From Aeromonas veronii bv. veronii (GTDB taxonomy: Bacteria; Pseudomonadota; Gammaproteobacteria; Enterobacterales; Aeromonadaceae): a DNA stretch of 64,000 nucleotides. The stretch spans positions 35,242 through 99,241 of the forward strand of contig NZ_CDDK01000049.1 in assembly GCF_000820225.1 (NCBI RefSeq), given 5' to 3'. How positions within the stretch are numbered: the first letter of the stretch is position 1; the number at the start of each line of letters is the position of its first letter. Of the stretch, positions 45,753 through 56,143 are shown piece after piece. Under the pieces are notes generated by a model. The model was not told where the DNA came from and did not search any database. It saw only the letters and a program-made list of their open reading frames with translations. The position numbers were made by a program, and so were the translations under genes.

Positions 45753-47519
45753 GTGACTATTCCAACTCGTGAATTTGATGCGGTGGTGATTGGTGCCGGT
45801 GGTGCCGGTATGCGCGCCGCGCTGCAGATTGCCCAGTCCGGCAAGAGCTGCGCTCTGTTGTCCAAGGTTTTTCCAACCCGTTCTCACACTGTCTCCGCCC
45901 AGGGCGGGATCACGGTTGCGCTGGGCAATGCCCACGATGACAACTGGCAGTGGCATATGTATGACACGGTAAAAGGTTCCGATTACATCGGTGATCAGGA
46001 AGCCATCGAGTACATGTGCAAAACCGGCCCCGAGGCTATCTATGAGCTGGAGAACATGGGGCTGCCCTTCTCCCGTTTCGACAACGGGTCTGTCTACCAG
46101 CGTCCGTTTGGTGGTCAGTCCAAGAATTTCGGTGGCGAGCAGGCTGCCCGTACTGCGGCTGCGGCCGACCGTACCGGTCACGCCCTGCTGCACACCCTTT
46201 ACCAACAGAACGTCAAGAACAAGACCACCGTCTTCTCCGAGTGGTATGCGCTGGATCTGGTGAAAAACCAGGATGGCCATGTGGTGGGTTGTACCGCTAT
46301 CGATATGGAGAGCGGTGAAGTGGTCTACTTCAAGGCCAAGGCCACCGTGCTGGCGACTGGCGGTGCCGGTCGTATCTACCAGTCCACCACCAACGCCCAC
46401 ATCAATACAGGTGACGGTGTCGGTATGGCGCTGCGTGCCGGCGTCGGCGTGCAGGATATGGAGATGTGGCAGTTCCACCCGACCGGCATCGCCGGGGCAG
46501 GGGTGCTGGTAACCGAAGGCTGCCGTGGTGAAGGTGGCTATCTGCTCAATAAGGATGGCGAGCGCTTCATGGAGCGTTACGCGCCAAATGCCAAGGACTT
46601 GGCCGGTCGCGACGTGGTGGCCCGCTCCATCATGATCGAGATCCGTGAAGGCCGTGGCTGCGATGGTCCCTGGGGCCCGCACATCAAGCTCAAGCTGGAT
46701 CACCTCGGCAAAGAGGTGCTGGAATCCCGTCTGCCGGGCATCTGCGAGCTCTCTCGCACCTTCGCCCACGTGGATCCGGTCAAAGAGCCGATCCCGATTA
46801 TCCCGACCTGCCACTACATGATGGGCGGCGTGCCGACCAACGTGAATGGCCAGTGCCTGACCCAGGACAAGAACGGCAACGATGTGCCGGTAGTCGGCCT
46901 GTTTGCGGTGGGCGAGATTGCCTGCGTCTCCGTACACGGCGCCAACCGTCTGGGTGGCAACTCCCTGCTGGATCTGGTGGTCTTCGGCCGCGCTGCTGGC
47001 ATGCATCTGGTCAACACTCTGGGCGAGATGGAGCACGGTCGTGATGCTTCCGAGTCGGATCTGGATGCCGCACTGGCCCGCTTCAACCGCTGGGAAAATT
47101 GCCGTGACGGGGAAGACCCGGTGCAGATCCGCAAAGACCTGCAGCGCTGCATGCAGAACAACTTCTCCGTATTCCGCGAAGGTGCGGCGATGGCAGAAGG
47201 GTTGGCCGAGCTCAAGGTTATCCGCGAACGCCTCAAGTCAGCCCGTCTGGATGACACCTCCAAAGAGTTCAACACCCAACGCATCGAGTGCCTGGAGCTG
47301 GACAACCTGATGGAGACGGCGTTTGCCACGGCGGTTGCCGCCAACTTCCGTACCGAGAGTCGCGGTGCTCACTGCCGCTTCGACTTCCCGGATCGCGACG
47401 ATGAGAACTGGCTGTGCCACAGCCTCTATCATCCGGACACCGAGTCCATGACCCGTCGCGCTGTCAACATGTCACCCAAGACCCGTGAGGCGTTCCCGCC
47501 CAAGGTCCGGACTTACTGA
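45753..47519 (+). CDS. sdhA: Succinate dehydrogenase flavoprotein SdhA
   Basis: A 588-residue flavoprotein, the same length as E. coli Sdh[16 protein letters not shown] binds the FAD dinucleotide, His45 ([11 protein letters not shown]) carries the covalent FAD, and HPTGIAG, RGEGG and [21 protein letters not shown] supply the dicarboxylate-site and FAD-contact residues. It oxidises succinate to fumarate at the cytoplasmic face of the inner membrane. The GTG at 45753, two bases after the sdhD stop, is chosen because it gives the E. coli start (EFDAVVIG at residue 7). Confidence 0.97.
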   Translation: MTIPTREFDAVVIGAGGAGMRAALQIAQSGKSCALLSKVFPTRSHTVSAQGGITVALGNAHDDNWQWHMYDTVKGSDYIGDQEAIEYMCKTGPEAIYELENMGLPFSRFDNGSVYQRPFGGQSKNFGGEQAARTAAAADRTGHALLHTLYQQNVKNKTTVFSEWYALDLVKNQDGHVVGCTAIDMESGEVVYFKAKATVLATGGAGRIYQSTTNAHINTGDGVGMALRAGVGVQDMEMWQFHPTGIAGAGVLVTEGCRGEGGYLLNKDGERFMERYAPNAKDLAGRDVVARSIMIEIREGRGCDGPWGPHIKLKLDHLGKEVLESRLPGICELSRTFAHVDPVKEPIPIIPTCHYMMGGVPTNVNGQCLTQDKNGNDVPVVGLFAVGEIACVSVHGANRLGGNSLLDLVVFGRAAGMHLVNTLGEMEHGRDASESDLDAALARFNRWENCRDGEDPVQIRKDLQRCMQNNFSVFREGAAMAEGLAELKVIRERLKSARLDDTSKEFNTQRIECLELDNLMETAFATAVAANFRTESRGAHCRFDFPDRDDENWLCHSLYHPDTESMTRRAVNMSPKTREAFPPKVRTY

Positions 47520-47535
47520 TTGCGGAGCCAGCCCT

Positions 47536-48252
47536 ATGAACGTCACATTCTCTGTCTACAGATACAATCCGGATGTTGATAACGTCCCCCATATGAAGGA
47601 ATATCGTCTTGATATTCCTGAAGGTTCCGACATGATGGTGCTCGATGCACTGATCCAGTTGAAAGAGCTGGATCCCACGCTCGCCTTCCGCCGCTCTTGC
47701 CGCGAAGGGGTCTGTGGATCAGACGGTCTCAACATGAATGGCAAGAACGGTCTTGCCTGTATCACCCCGCTCTCCGACCTGCTGAAGAAGGGCAATAACG
47801 TTGTTATCCGCCCCTTGCCCGGCCTGCCGGTGATCCGTGATCTGGTGATCGACATGACCCAGTTCTACACCCAGTGGGAGAAGGTCAAACCCTTCCTCAT
47901 CAATGATGACAAGTTGCCGCCGGTGCGTGAGCACCTGCAATCCCCCGAAGAGCGCGCCAAGCTTGACGGCCTGTACGAGTGCATTCTCTGTGCCTGCTGC
48001 TCCACTTCGTGCCCCTCCTTCTGGTGGAATCCCGACAAGTTCATCGGTCCGGCCGGGCTGCTCGCCGCCTACCGCTGGCTGGCTGACAGCCGCGACACCG
48101 CGACCACCGAACGACTGGGGAATCTGGACGACGCCTTCAGCGTGTTCCGCTGCCATGGCATCATGAACTGCGTGAACGTCTGTCCGAAAGGCTTGAACCC
48201 GACCAAGGCGATTGGCCAGATCAAGTCGATGTTGCTCAATCGGGCTGTTTAG
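47536..48252 (+). CDS. sdhB: Succinate dehydrogenase iron-sulfur subunit SdhB
   Basis: A 238-residue iron-sulfur protein, the same length as in E. coli. SCREGVCGSDG...GLAC ligates the [2Fe-2S] cluster (with Asp as one ligand), CILCACCSTSCP and CHGIMNCVNVCPKGLNP ligate the [4Fe-4S] and [3Fe-4S] clusters. It passes electrons from FAD to quinone at SdhCD. GGAG eight bases before the ATG at 47536 supports the start. Confidence 0.97.
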   Translation: MNVTFSVYRYNPDVDNVPHMKEYRLDIPEGSDMMVLDALIQLKELDPTLAFRRSCREGVCGSDGLNMNGKNGLACITPLSDLLKKGNNVVIRPLPGLPVIRDLVIDMTQFYTQWEKVKPFLINDDKLPPVREHLQSPEERAKLDGLYECILCACCSTSCPSFWWNPDKFIGPAGLLAAYRWLADSRDTATTERLGNLDDAFSVFRCHGIMNCVNVCPKGLNPTKAIGQIKSMLLNRAV

Positions 48253-48287
48253 TATCAGGGCCGGCCAGGTGCTGGCCCGACCTCTGG

Positions 48288-48320
48288 ATAGCCATCCCAC
48301 CCGTGGCAGGATGGCTATTT
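48288..48320 (+). terminator. Intercistronic hairpin between sdhB and sucA
   Basis: ATAGCCATCC (48288-48297) pairs with GGATGGCTAT (48309-48318), with an inner CCAC/GTGG pairing and only TTT after it. It may partly terminate sdh transcripts or mark an mRNA processing site, since the suc genes follow on the same strand. Confidence 0.45.
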
Positions 48321-48367
48321 GACCCCTACAAGCTGCGCAGCAGTAACAAGAAGTACAAGGGATAGAA

Positions 48368-51175
48368 ATGCATAACGGCGTGATGAAGGCCTGGTTGGAG
48401 TCATCTCACCTGGCTGGTGCGAATGCAAGCTATATCGAGGATTTGTACGAATCCTTCCTGGAAAATCCTGACTCCGTGTCCGACGAGTGGCGCAGCCTGT
48501 TTAGCGAGCTGCCCCAGGTCAATGGCCATGCGGTTGAACAACCTCACTCCCAGGTCCGCGATTATTTCCGTCGTCTGGCCAAGGATCCCTCTCGCTACAG
48601 TGCCCCCGTCTCCGATCCGCAAGTGGATGCCAAGCAGGTGCGGGTATTGCAGCTGATCAACGCCTTCCGTTTCCGTGGTCACCAGAATGCCAATCTGGAC
48701 CCGCTGGGCCTGTGGCAGCGTGACACCGTTGCCGAACTGGATCCTGCGTTCCACAACCTGCAGGGCGCAGATATGGAGGCCACCTTCAATGTGGGCTCCT
48801 ATGCCATCGGTCGCGAGACCATGGTGCTCTCCGACCTCTACGCCTCGCTGAAGAAGACCTATTGCGGCTCCATCGGCGCCGACTACATGCACCTCACCTC
48901 CACGGAAGAGAAGCGCTGGCTGCAACAGCGTCTCGAATCCATTGAAGGGAAGGGGAGCTACACCCTCGAAGAGAAGACCCGTTTCCTTGAGAGCCTGACT
49001 GCCGCCGAAGGGTTGGAGAAATATCTGGGCGCCAAGTTCCCGGGAGCCAAGCGCTTCTCGCTGGAAGGTGGCGACGCCATGATCCCCATGCTCAAGGAGC
49101 TGATCCGTCGCGCCGGTGAGCAGGGCTGCAAAGAGGCCGTTATCGGTATGGCCCACCGCGGTCGTCTCAACGTGCTGATCAACGTGCTGGGTAAACGGGC
49201 GCAGGACCTGTTCGACGAGTTTGCCGGCAAGCATGGCGAATCCTGGGGCACCGGTGATGTGAAGTACCATATGGGCTTCTCCTCCGACTTCGCCACCCCG
49301 GGTGGCAACGTCCACCTTGCGCTGGCGTTCAACCCCTCTCACCTCGAGATCGTCAACCCTGTGGTCATCGGCTCGGTCCGTGCCCGGATGGATCGTCGCG
49401 GTGACAAGGATGGCTCCAGCGTGTTGCCCATCACCATTCACGGGGACTCGGCCATGGCCGGTCAGGGCGTGGTGGCCGAGACCTTCAACATGTCCCAGAC
49501 CCGTGCCTATGGTGTCGGCGGGACGGTGCGCATCGTCATCAACAACCAGGTTGGTTTCACCACCTCCTATATCCGTGACCTGCGTTCCACCGAATATTGC
49601 ACCGACATCGCCAAGGCGGTGCAGGCGCCGGTGCTGCACGTCAACGGGGATGATCCGGAAGCCGTGGTGCTGGTGACCCAGATTGCACTGGATTACCGCA
49701 ACACCTTCAAACGCGACGTGGTGATCGAGCTGGTCTGCTACCGTCGTCACGGTCACAACGAAGCGGACGAGCCGAGCGCGACCCAGCCGCTGATGTACCA
49801 GAAGATCAAGCAGCACCCGACCCCGCGCAAGATCTACGCCGATCAGCTGGTTGCCGAGGGTAGCCTCGCTCAGGAGCGGGCGACCGAACTGGTCAACGAG
49901 TATCGCGAAGCGCTGGATCGCGGCGAGCGGGTGAGCAAGGAGTGGCGGCCAATGGAGCTGCACTCCGTCGACTGGACCCCTTATCTGGGCCACGACTGGA
50001 ACATGGCCTATGAGAGTGCCGTGCCGATGGATCACCTCAAGAGCCTCGGCGAGCGGGTGAGCCAGTATCCGGCGACCCACGTGCTACAGCGTCAGGTCGA
50101 GAAGATTTACGAAGACCGCCGTCTGATGGCCGCTGGCGAGAAGCTGGTGGATTGGGGCTTTGCCGAAACCCTGGCCTACGCCACTCTGGTGGACAAGGGT
50201 TCCCGCATCCGCTTTACCGGTGAAGACTCCGGCCGGGGCACCTTCTTCCACCGCCACGCCGTGCTGCACAGCCAGACCGATGCCAGCACCTACACTCCGC
50301 TGTGCAACCTGCACGACGAGCAAGGCCCGTTCGAGGTGTATGACTCTGTGCTGACCGAGAACGCGGTACTGGCCTTTGAATATGGCTACGCCAGCGCCGA
50401 GCCGGCTGGCCTCACCATCTGGGAAGCCCAGTTCGGCGATTTCGCCAACTGTGCTCAGGTGGTTGTGGATCAGTTCCTCTCCTCTGGTGAGCAGAAGTGG
50501 GGCCGGATGTGCGGCCTGACCATGTTGCTGCCGCACGGTTACGAGGGGCAGGGCCCGGAGCACTCCTCTGCCCGTCTGGAGCGTTATCTGCAGATGTGCG
50601 CCCAGCACAACATGCAGGTGTGCGTGCCCTCTACCCCGGCGCAGGTGTTCCATATGCTGCGTCGTCAGGTTGTGCGCCCGATGCGCCGTCCGCTCATCGT
50701 CATGACGCCCAAATCCCTGCTGCGCCATCCGCTGGCGGTGAGCAAGCTTGAAGAGCTGGCGGAAGGTACCTTCCAGAACGCCATCGGCGAGATCGATGCG
50801 CTGGATCCGAAAGCGGTCAAGCGCGTGGTCTTCTGCTCCGGCAAGGTCTACTACGACCTGCTCGATGCCCGTCGCAAGGCCGAGCAGCAAGATGTGGCAC
50901 TGGTGCGAATTGAGCAGCTCTACCCCTTCCCGGAAGAGGAAGTGCGCGCCATTCTGGCCGATTACAGCCACGTCACCGACTTTGTCTGGTGTCAGGAAGA
51001 GCCGCAGAACCAGGGCGCCTGGTACTGCACCCGTCACCACTACGATGGCGTGCTGCCAGCCGGAGCCACCCTGCGTTATGCCGGTCGCCCCGCGTCAGCC
51101 TCACCGGCCGTCGGTTACATGTCTGTCCACGCCAAGCAGCAAAAAGCCTTGGTGGAAGATGCCCTTACCCTGTAA
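48368..51175 (+). CDS. sucA: 2-Oxoglutarate dehydrogenase E1 component SucA
   Basis: A 935-residue thiamine-diphosphate enzyme (E. coli 933) that decarboxylates 2-oxoglutarate and succinylates the lipoyl group of SucB. The N-terminal peptide (residues 1-45, SHLAGANASYIEDLYESFL) binds the E2/E3 core, the ThDP-fold motifs are GMAHRGRLNVL, GDSAMAGQGVV and the GDG-like ThDP/Mg site, and the transketolase-type pyrimidine domain is at ~590-790. It is the first of sucABCD, with a GATAGAA-type weak ribosome site. Confidence 0.97.
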   Translation: MHNGVMKAWLESSHLAGANASYIEDLYESFLENPDSVSDEWRSLFSELPQVNGHAVEQPHSQVRDYFRRLAKDPSRYSAPVSDPQVDAKQVRVLQLINAFRFRGHQNANLDPLGLWQRDTVAELDPAFHNLQGADMEATFNVGSYAIGRETMVLSDLYASLKKTYCGSIGADYMHLTSTEEKRWLQQRLESIEGKGSYTLEEKTRFLESLTAAEGLEKYLGAKFPGAKRFSLEGGDAMIPMLKELIRRAGEQGCKEAVIGMAHRGRLNVLINVLGKRAQDLFDEFAGKHGESWGTGDVKYHMGFSSDFATPGGNVHLALAFNPSHLEIVNPVVIGSVRARMDRRGDKDGSSVLPITIHGDSAMAGQGVVAETFNMSQTRAYGVGGTVRIVINNQVGFTTSYIRDLRSTEYCTDIAKAVQAPVLHVNGDDPEAVVLVTQIALDYRNTFKRDVVIELVCYRRHGHNEADEPSATQPLMYQKIKQHPTPRKIYADQLVAEGSLAQERATELVNEYREALDRGERVSKEWRPMELHSVDWTPYLGHDWNMAYESAVPMDHLKSLGERVSQYPATHVLQRQVEKIYEDRRLMAAGEKLVDWGFAETLAYATLVDKGSRIRFTGEDSGRGTFFHRHAVLHSQTDASTYTPLCNLHDEQGPFEVYDSVLTENAVLAFEYGYASAEPAGLTIWEAQFGDFANCAQVVVDQFLSSGEQKWGRMCGLTMLLPHGYEGQGPEHSSARLERYLQMCAQHNMQVCVPSTPAQVFHMLRRQVVRPMRRPLIVMTPKSLLRHPLAVSKLEELAEGTFQNAIGEIDALDPKAVKRVVFCSGKVYYDLLDARRKAEQQDVALVRIEQLYPFPEEEVRAILADYSHVTDFVWCQEEPQNQGAWYCTRHHYDGVLPAGATLRYAGRPASASPAVGYMSVHAKQQKALVEDALTL

Positions 51176-51210
51176 AGCCTCTGGCATAGAAGTAAAAAGG
51201 AACTGATTGG

Positions 51211-52401
51211 ATGACTATCGAAATCAAGGTACCGGATCTGCCGGAATCAGTGGCCGATGCCACTATCGCCACCTGGCACAAAAAACCGGGCGATCTGGTC
51301 GCCCGTGACGAAGTGCTGGTCGACATCGAGACCGACAAGGTGGTGCTGGAAGTGCCGGCACCGCAAGCCGGTGTGCTGGGGGATATTCTGCAAGGGGAAG
51401 GGGCGACCGTGTTGTCCCGTCAACTGATTGCCATCCTCACCGCCGCCCCCGTGGCCGGTGAAGAGACCAAAGAGAAACCCGCTGAAGCGGTGGCCGATGA
51501 TGGTGCCGATGGCTTGAGCCCCTCGGTGCGCCGCCTGATTGGTGAGCACGATATCGACGTGACCAAGCTGACCGGTACCGGCAAGGGCGGTCGTATCACC
51601 AAGGATGATGTGGAAGCCTTCATCAAGGCCAAGAGCCAGCCTGCGGTAGCCGCACCGGTCGCCGCTGCCGCTCCGGCAGCCAAGGTTGCCCCGCTGGGTG
51701 GTCGTACCGACAAGCGGGTACCGATGACCCGTCTGCGCAAGCGCATTGCCGAGCGTCTGCTGGAAGCGAAAAATACCACCGCCATGCTGACCACCTTCAA
51801 CGAGGTCAACATGAAGCCCATCATGGATCTGCGCAAGCAGTACGGCGAGATCTTCGAGAAGAAGCACGGCATCAAGCTCGGTTTTATGTCCTTCTACGTG
51901 AAGGCGGTAGTGGAGTCCCTCAAGCGCTATCCGGAAGTGAACGCGGCGCTCGATGGCGATGACGTGGTTTACCACAACTACTTCGACGTCAGCATCGCCG
52001 TCTCGACCCCACGTGGTCTGGTGACGCCGGTGCTGCGCGACTGCGACAACATGAGCTTGGCGGACATCGAGAAGGCCATCAAGGATCTGGCGGGCAAGGG
52101 CCGTGACGGCAAGCTGACAGTGGATGAACTGACTGGCGGTAACTTCACCATCACCAACGGTGGCGTGTTCGGCTCCCTGATGTCCACCCCGATCATCAAC
52201 CCGCCCCAGAGCGCCATTCTGGGCATGCACAAGATCCAGGATCGCCCGATGGCCGTTGACGGCAAGGTCGAGATCCTGCCGATGATGTATCTGGCGCTCT
52301 CCTACGATCACCGTCTCATCGACGGACGCGAATCGGTAGGCTTCCTGGTCTCCGTCAAGGAGCTGCTGGAAGACCCGACCCGTCTGTTGCTGGACGTCTA
52401 A
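51211..52401 (+). CDS. sucB: Dihydrolipoyl succinyltransferase SucB
   Basis: A 396-residue E2 subunit (E. coli 405). It has one N-terminal lipoyl domain with the lipoyl Lys in [11 protein letters not shown] (residue ~43), an Ala/Pro linker, a peripheral-subunit-binding domain ([33 protein letters not shown], residues ~103-140), and a C-terminal acyltransferase with the catalytic His-Asp pair in [10 protein letters not shown]. It forms the 24-mer core of the 2-oxoglutarate dehydrogenase complex. It follows sucA by 36 bp. The E3 gene lpd is not in the window. Confidence 0.97.
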   Translation: MTIEIKVPDLPESVADATIATWHKKPGDLVARDEVLVDIETDKVVLEVPAPQAGVLGDILQGEGATVLSRQLIAILTAAPVAGEETKEKPAEAVADDGADGLSPSVRRLIGEHDIDVTKLTGTGKGGRITKDDVEAFIKAKSQPAVAAPVAAAAPAAKVAPLGGRTDKRVPMTRLRKRIAERLLEAKNTTAMLTTFNEVNMKPIMDLRKQYGEIFEKKHGIKLGFMSFYVKAVVESLKRYPEVNAALDGDDVVYHNYFDVSIAVSTPRGLVTPVLRDCDNMSLADIEKAIKDLAGKGRDGKLTVDELTGGNFTITNGGVFGSLMSTPIINPPQSAILGMHKIQDRPMAVDGKVEILPMMYLALSYDHRLIDGRESVGFLVSVKELLEDPTRLLLDV

Positions 52402-52446
52402 GCCTGTGGCACCCGGGCAAGGGGTTTGCGCCCCGAGCTGAGTGTG

Positions 52447-52462
52447 CTGCTGGACGTTTGAG
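52447..52462 (+). repeat. Echo of the sucB 3' end in the sucB-sucC spacer
   Basis: TGCTGGACGTTTGAG at 52448-52462 nearly repeats TGCTGGACGTCTAAG at the sucB stop (52388-52402), 60 bp apart. It would read as LLDV followed by a stop. Possible residue of a small duplication. Confidence 0.35.
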
Positions 52463-52572
52463 TAATACCCGAGCGATTGAAAGATAACGAGGGGCCGCCC
52501 AGGCCCCCATTCACAGGGGATTGAGAAACACCAGCCCCGGACGGAAATACCTACAACACGGATAGAGCATCT

Positions 52573-53738
<1,166 letters not shown>

Positions 53739-53739
<1 letters not shown>

Positions 53740-54611
53740 TGAGCGTACTGATCAACAAGGACACCCGAGTCATCTGCCAGGGCTTTACCGGCGGTCAGGG
53801 TACTTTCCACTCCGAGCAGGCGCTCTCCTACGGCACCCAGCTGGTGGGCGGCGTCTCCCCGGGCAAGGGTGGCACCACCCATCTGGGCCTGCCGGTGTTC
53901 AACACCGTCCGTGACGCGGTCGAAGCGACCGGCGCCACCGCCTCCGTCATCTATGTGCCAGCGCCGTTCTGCAAGGATGCCATCCTGGAAGCGATCGACG
54001 CGGGTATCAAGCTGATTGTCACCATCACCGAAGGCATCCCGACGCTGGATATGCTGGACGTCAAAGTGAAGCTGCAAGAGACCGGCGTGCGGATGATCGG
54101 CCCCAACTGCCCGGGTGTGATCACTCCGGGTGAGTGCAAGATCGGCATCATGCCGGGCCACATTCACAAGCCGGGCAAGGTGGGCATCGTCTCCCGCTCC
54201 GGCACCCTGACCTACGAAGCGGTCAAGCAGACCACTGACGAGGGCTTTGGCCAGTCCACCTGCGTCGGTATCGGTGGCGACCCCATCCCGGGCTCCAACT
54301 TTATCGACATTCTGGAGATGTTCCAGAACGACCCGCAGACCGAAGCGATCGTGATGATCGGCGAGATCGGCGGCAACGCCGAGGAAGACGCTGCCGCCTA
54401 TATCAAGGCCCACGTCACCAAGCCGGTGGTTTCCTATATCGCCGGTGTTACTGCCCCTCCCGGCAAGCGGATGGGCCACGCTGGCGCCATCATCTCCGGT
54501 GGCAAGGGTACTGCCGCTGAGAAGTTTGCCGCGCTGGAAGATGCTGGCGTGAAAACCGTCCGCTCCTTGGCCGATATCGGCAAGGCCTTGCGCGAAGTGA
54601 CCGGCTGGTAA
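53739..54611 (+). CDS. sucD: Succinyl-CoA synthetase alpha subunit SucD
   Basis: A 290-residue alpha subunit (E. coli 289). It binds CoA with its N-terminal Rossmann domain ([23 protein letters not shown]) and carries the phosphorylated His in [14 protein letters not shown]. It pairs with SucC. It ends the sdh-suc block, 25 bp before a strong terminator. The translation start at 53739 overlaps the sucC stop. Confidence 0.97.
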
Positions 54612-54636
54612 TTCCCGTTAGCCCGTTATCTCTAAT

Positions 54637-54666
54637 AAAAATGCCGCCCGATGGGCGGCATTTTTT
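54637..54666 (+). terminator. Rho-independent terminator of sdh-suc
   Basis: ATGCCGCCC (54641-54649) pairs with GGGCGGCAT (54653-54661) around GAT, with AAAA before and a T-run after. Confidence 0.92.
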
Positions 54667-54694
54667 ATGGTTCTGTTCCGTAATTTATCGCGTA

Positions 54695-54725
54695 CGTCCG
54701 AATACGCTTCGCTATTCGAACCTAC
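54695..54725 (-). repeat. REP-like palindromic element, left copy
   Basis: A 31-bp element read on the minus strand. It matches the plus-strand copy at 55873-55903 at 28 of 31 positions, including a perfect 17-bp block (CGAAGCGTATTCGGACG). It contains an internal TTCG-loop-CGAA hairpin. Its GTAGG...CGGACG ends resemble REP/BIME-type elements. The two copies flank the islet in inverted orientation. Confidence 0.75.
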
Positions 54726-54788
54726 GCCAGTTATGAATAAATCCTCACTAAAATAGTGTTCTGCCATACACTACATGATTGGTCATAA

Positions 54789-55667
54789 CTAAATGGACTT
54801 TATTATGTCATAAATAAATGAACTTAAAACGGAGAGTGCGATAGTCGAAATAAGCAATCGATGCATTACGATAACACTATTTTTAGCTCTAAATTCAACA
54901 AGGGGAGATACCCATCTAAGATAATGAAACCAGAATCTAAACAAGAATAACACGCCTATAAAACAGTATAGATAAATAGCGCTCACTAAAAATTTAGATG
55001 TGTTGCTAAAAATGCTTTCAATATATTTGTCTAGTTTATAGCAAACCCAAAAACCTAAAGGGAATCCTATAAACCAAAGTAATATGTCATAAATGCTATG
55101 TGTATGGACGATGGAAAGTGAGGATGATTTTGACTCGATGAAAGTTCTAATCTCTGCAAAAACCCCATTTACCCAAGTCGCATCATATCCTCTTACTTTT
55201 ACATTTGATTCATTTGGGGTTTCTTGGCTAGGCAACAGAGTGAAATCTACAATCCGTGGCTTGTTAAAATCTAAAAAAATGACAAAATCATTTCTGACGT
55301 AATAGTTGTGCGAAATCTTTAATGATGAAGCACTGTCAATGAAAAGTGATCTAACATCGGATGGGAAATTGGGTGATGCAAAAACTTCATCTATTGTTCC
55401 CCAAATATTTTCCCCATTTTTACCTGCAATAGTAACACGGAGTTCAAAACCGCTACGGAGAGTTTCTATATTAACTTTATATTGTTCATCTGACATTTCA
55501 CCTTTCTGATATTTTGCTATTTCAAGTTCCCCAGCTGCTCTTGCTCGTTCTTGAAGTATTTTACAAAACGATAAAAGGTCTTCTTTATCCAGAGTTAAGG
55601 ATGATACCTTCATTGACTGTTCATTACGAATAATAGCGTCTTTGTTTACAATCATTGGATTACCCAT
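54789..55667 (-). CDS. Orphan membrane protein of unknown function in an AT-rich islet
   Basis: A 292-residue protein I do not recognise. Residues ~1-60 are charged and helical (DLLSFCKILQERARAAGELEIAKYQ), ~70-165 form a beta-rich soluble region (ELRVTIAGKNGENIWGTIDEVFASPNFPSDVRSLFIDS), and ~185-292 hold three or four hydrophobic segments. AAAGGAG ten bases before the ATG at 55667 shows it is translated. Base composition is clearly lower in G+C than all neighbours, with many AAT/ATA/TTA codons, so it was probably acquired. It stands alone between the sucD terminator and the aminophosphonate locus, within inverted REP-like elements. A receptor or effector role is possible but there is no direct evidence. 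Confidence 0.8.
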   Translation of the reverse strand: MGNPMIVNKDAIIRNEQSMKVSSLTLDKEDLLSFCKILQERARAAGELEIAKYQKGEMSDEQYKVNIETLRSGFELRVTIAGKNGENIWGTIDEVFASPNFPSDVRSLFIDSASSLKISHNYYVRNDFVIFLDFNKPRIVDFTLLPSQETPNESNVKVRGYDATWVNGVFAEIRTFIESKSSSLSIVHTHSIYDILLWFIGFPLGFWVCYKLDKYIESIFSNTSKFLVSAIYLYCFIGVLFLFRFWFHYLRWVSPLVEFRAKNSVIVMHRLLISTIALSVLSSFIYDIIKSI

Positions 55668-56056
55668 TGCTACTTAACTCCTTTGTAACCAAAGATGATA
55701 ATAATTTAATTCCATTAATTTAGTTGGGTGCGTTGATACGTTTAACTGTTCTATAAAAATTACATATATTATCAGGAATGTTCAATCATTCCATAGTGAG
55801 TGCTTTTTTGATGTGATCATTGTCAATGGATGTCTTTTAAATCTCGATTTTTCTCGATACTAAAGATTGCTTGTAGCTTCGCATAACGAAGCGTATTCGG
55901 ACGACCGGGCGGTTAGTATGCCACAGCCTTCGCCTACGGCCAGAATCAAACGGCCCAAGATTGTTACGCTGCGTCAATATTGTCTGATGCTGTTCTGCTG
56001 ATACGGGGGCCAATCAGTTGGTCACGTTGCTTGATAATGCTCCTCTGATTTCACCT
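55668..56056. other. AT-rich flank and islet boundary
   Basis: The first ~200 bp is AT-rich promoter DNA of the orphan gene. After the right REP-like element (55873-55903) composition returns to the high G+C of the neighbouring locus. No gene is supportable here. Confidence 0.5.
55873..55903 (+). repeat. REP-like palindromic element, right copy
   Basis: A 31-bp element with the 17-bp CGAAGCGTATTCGGACG block and a perfect internal hairpin (GCTTCG, loop CATAA, CGAAGC). It is the inverted partner of the copy at 54695-54725, with 28 of 31 positions identical. I see no RAYT/transposase gene in the window. Confidence 0.75.
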
Positions 56057-56058
56057 GT

Positions 56059-56083
56059 AAAAATGCCGACCCTCGGGTCGGCA
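56059..56083 (-). terminator. Rho-independent terminator of the phnTU-oxidoreductase unit
   Basis: TGCCGACC (56064-56071) and GGTCGGCA (56076-56083) form an 8-bp stem. On the minus strand TTTTT follows. It lies 60 bp after the FAD oxidoreductase stop. Confidence 0.8.
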
Positions 56084-56143
56084 GTTTCAAGAAATAGGGT
56101 GTGGGGCGAACAGTATGGGGAATGTTTGTCCGTTATCAGCGGG

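Noticed and set aside
54637..54666. Stem after sucD as part of the islet boundary
   Set aside because: It is a standard terminator for the suc operon with a T-run; the islet boundary is better marked by the REP-like element at 54695.
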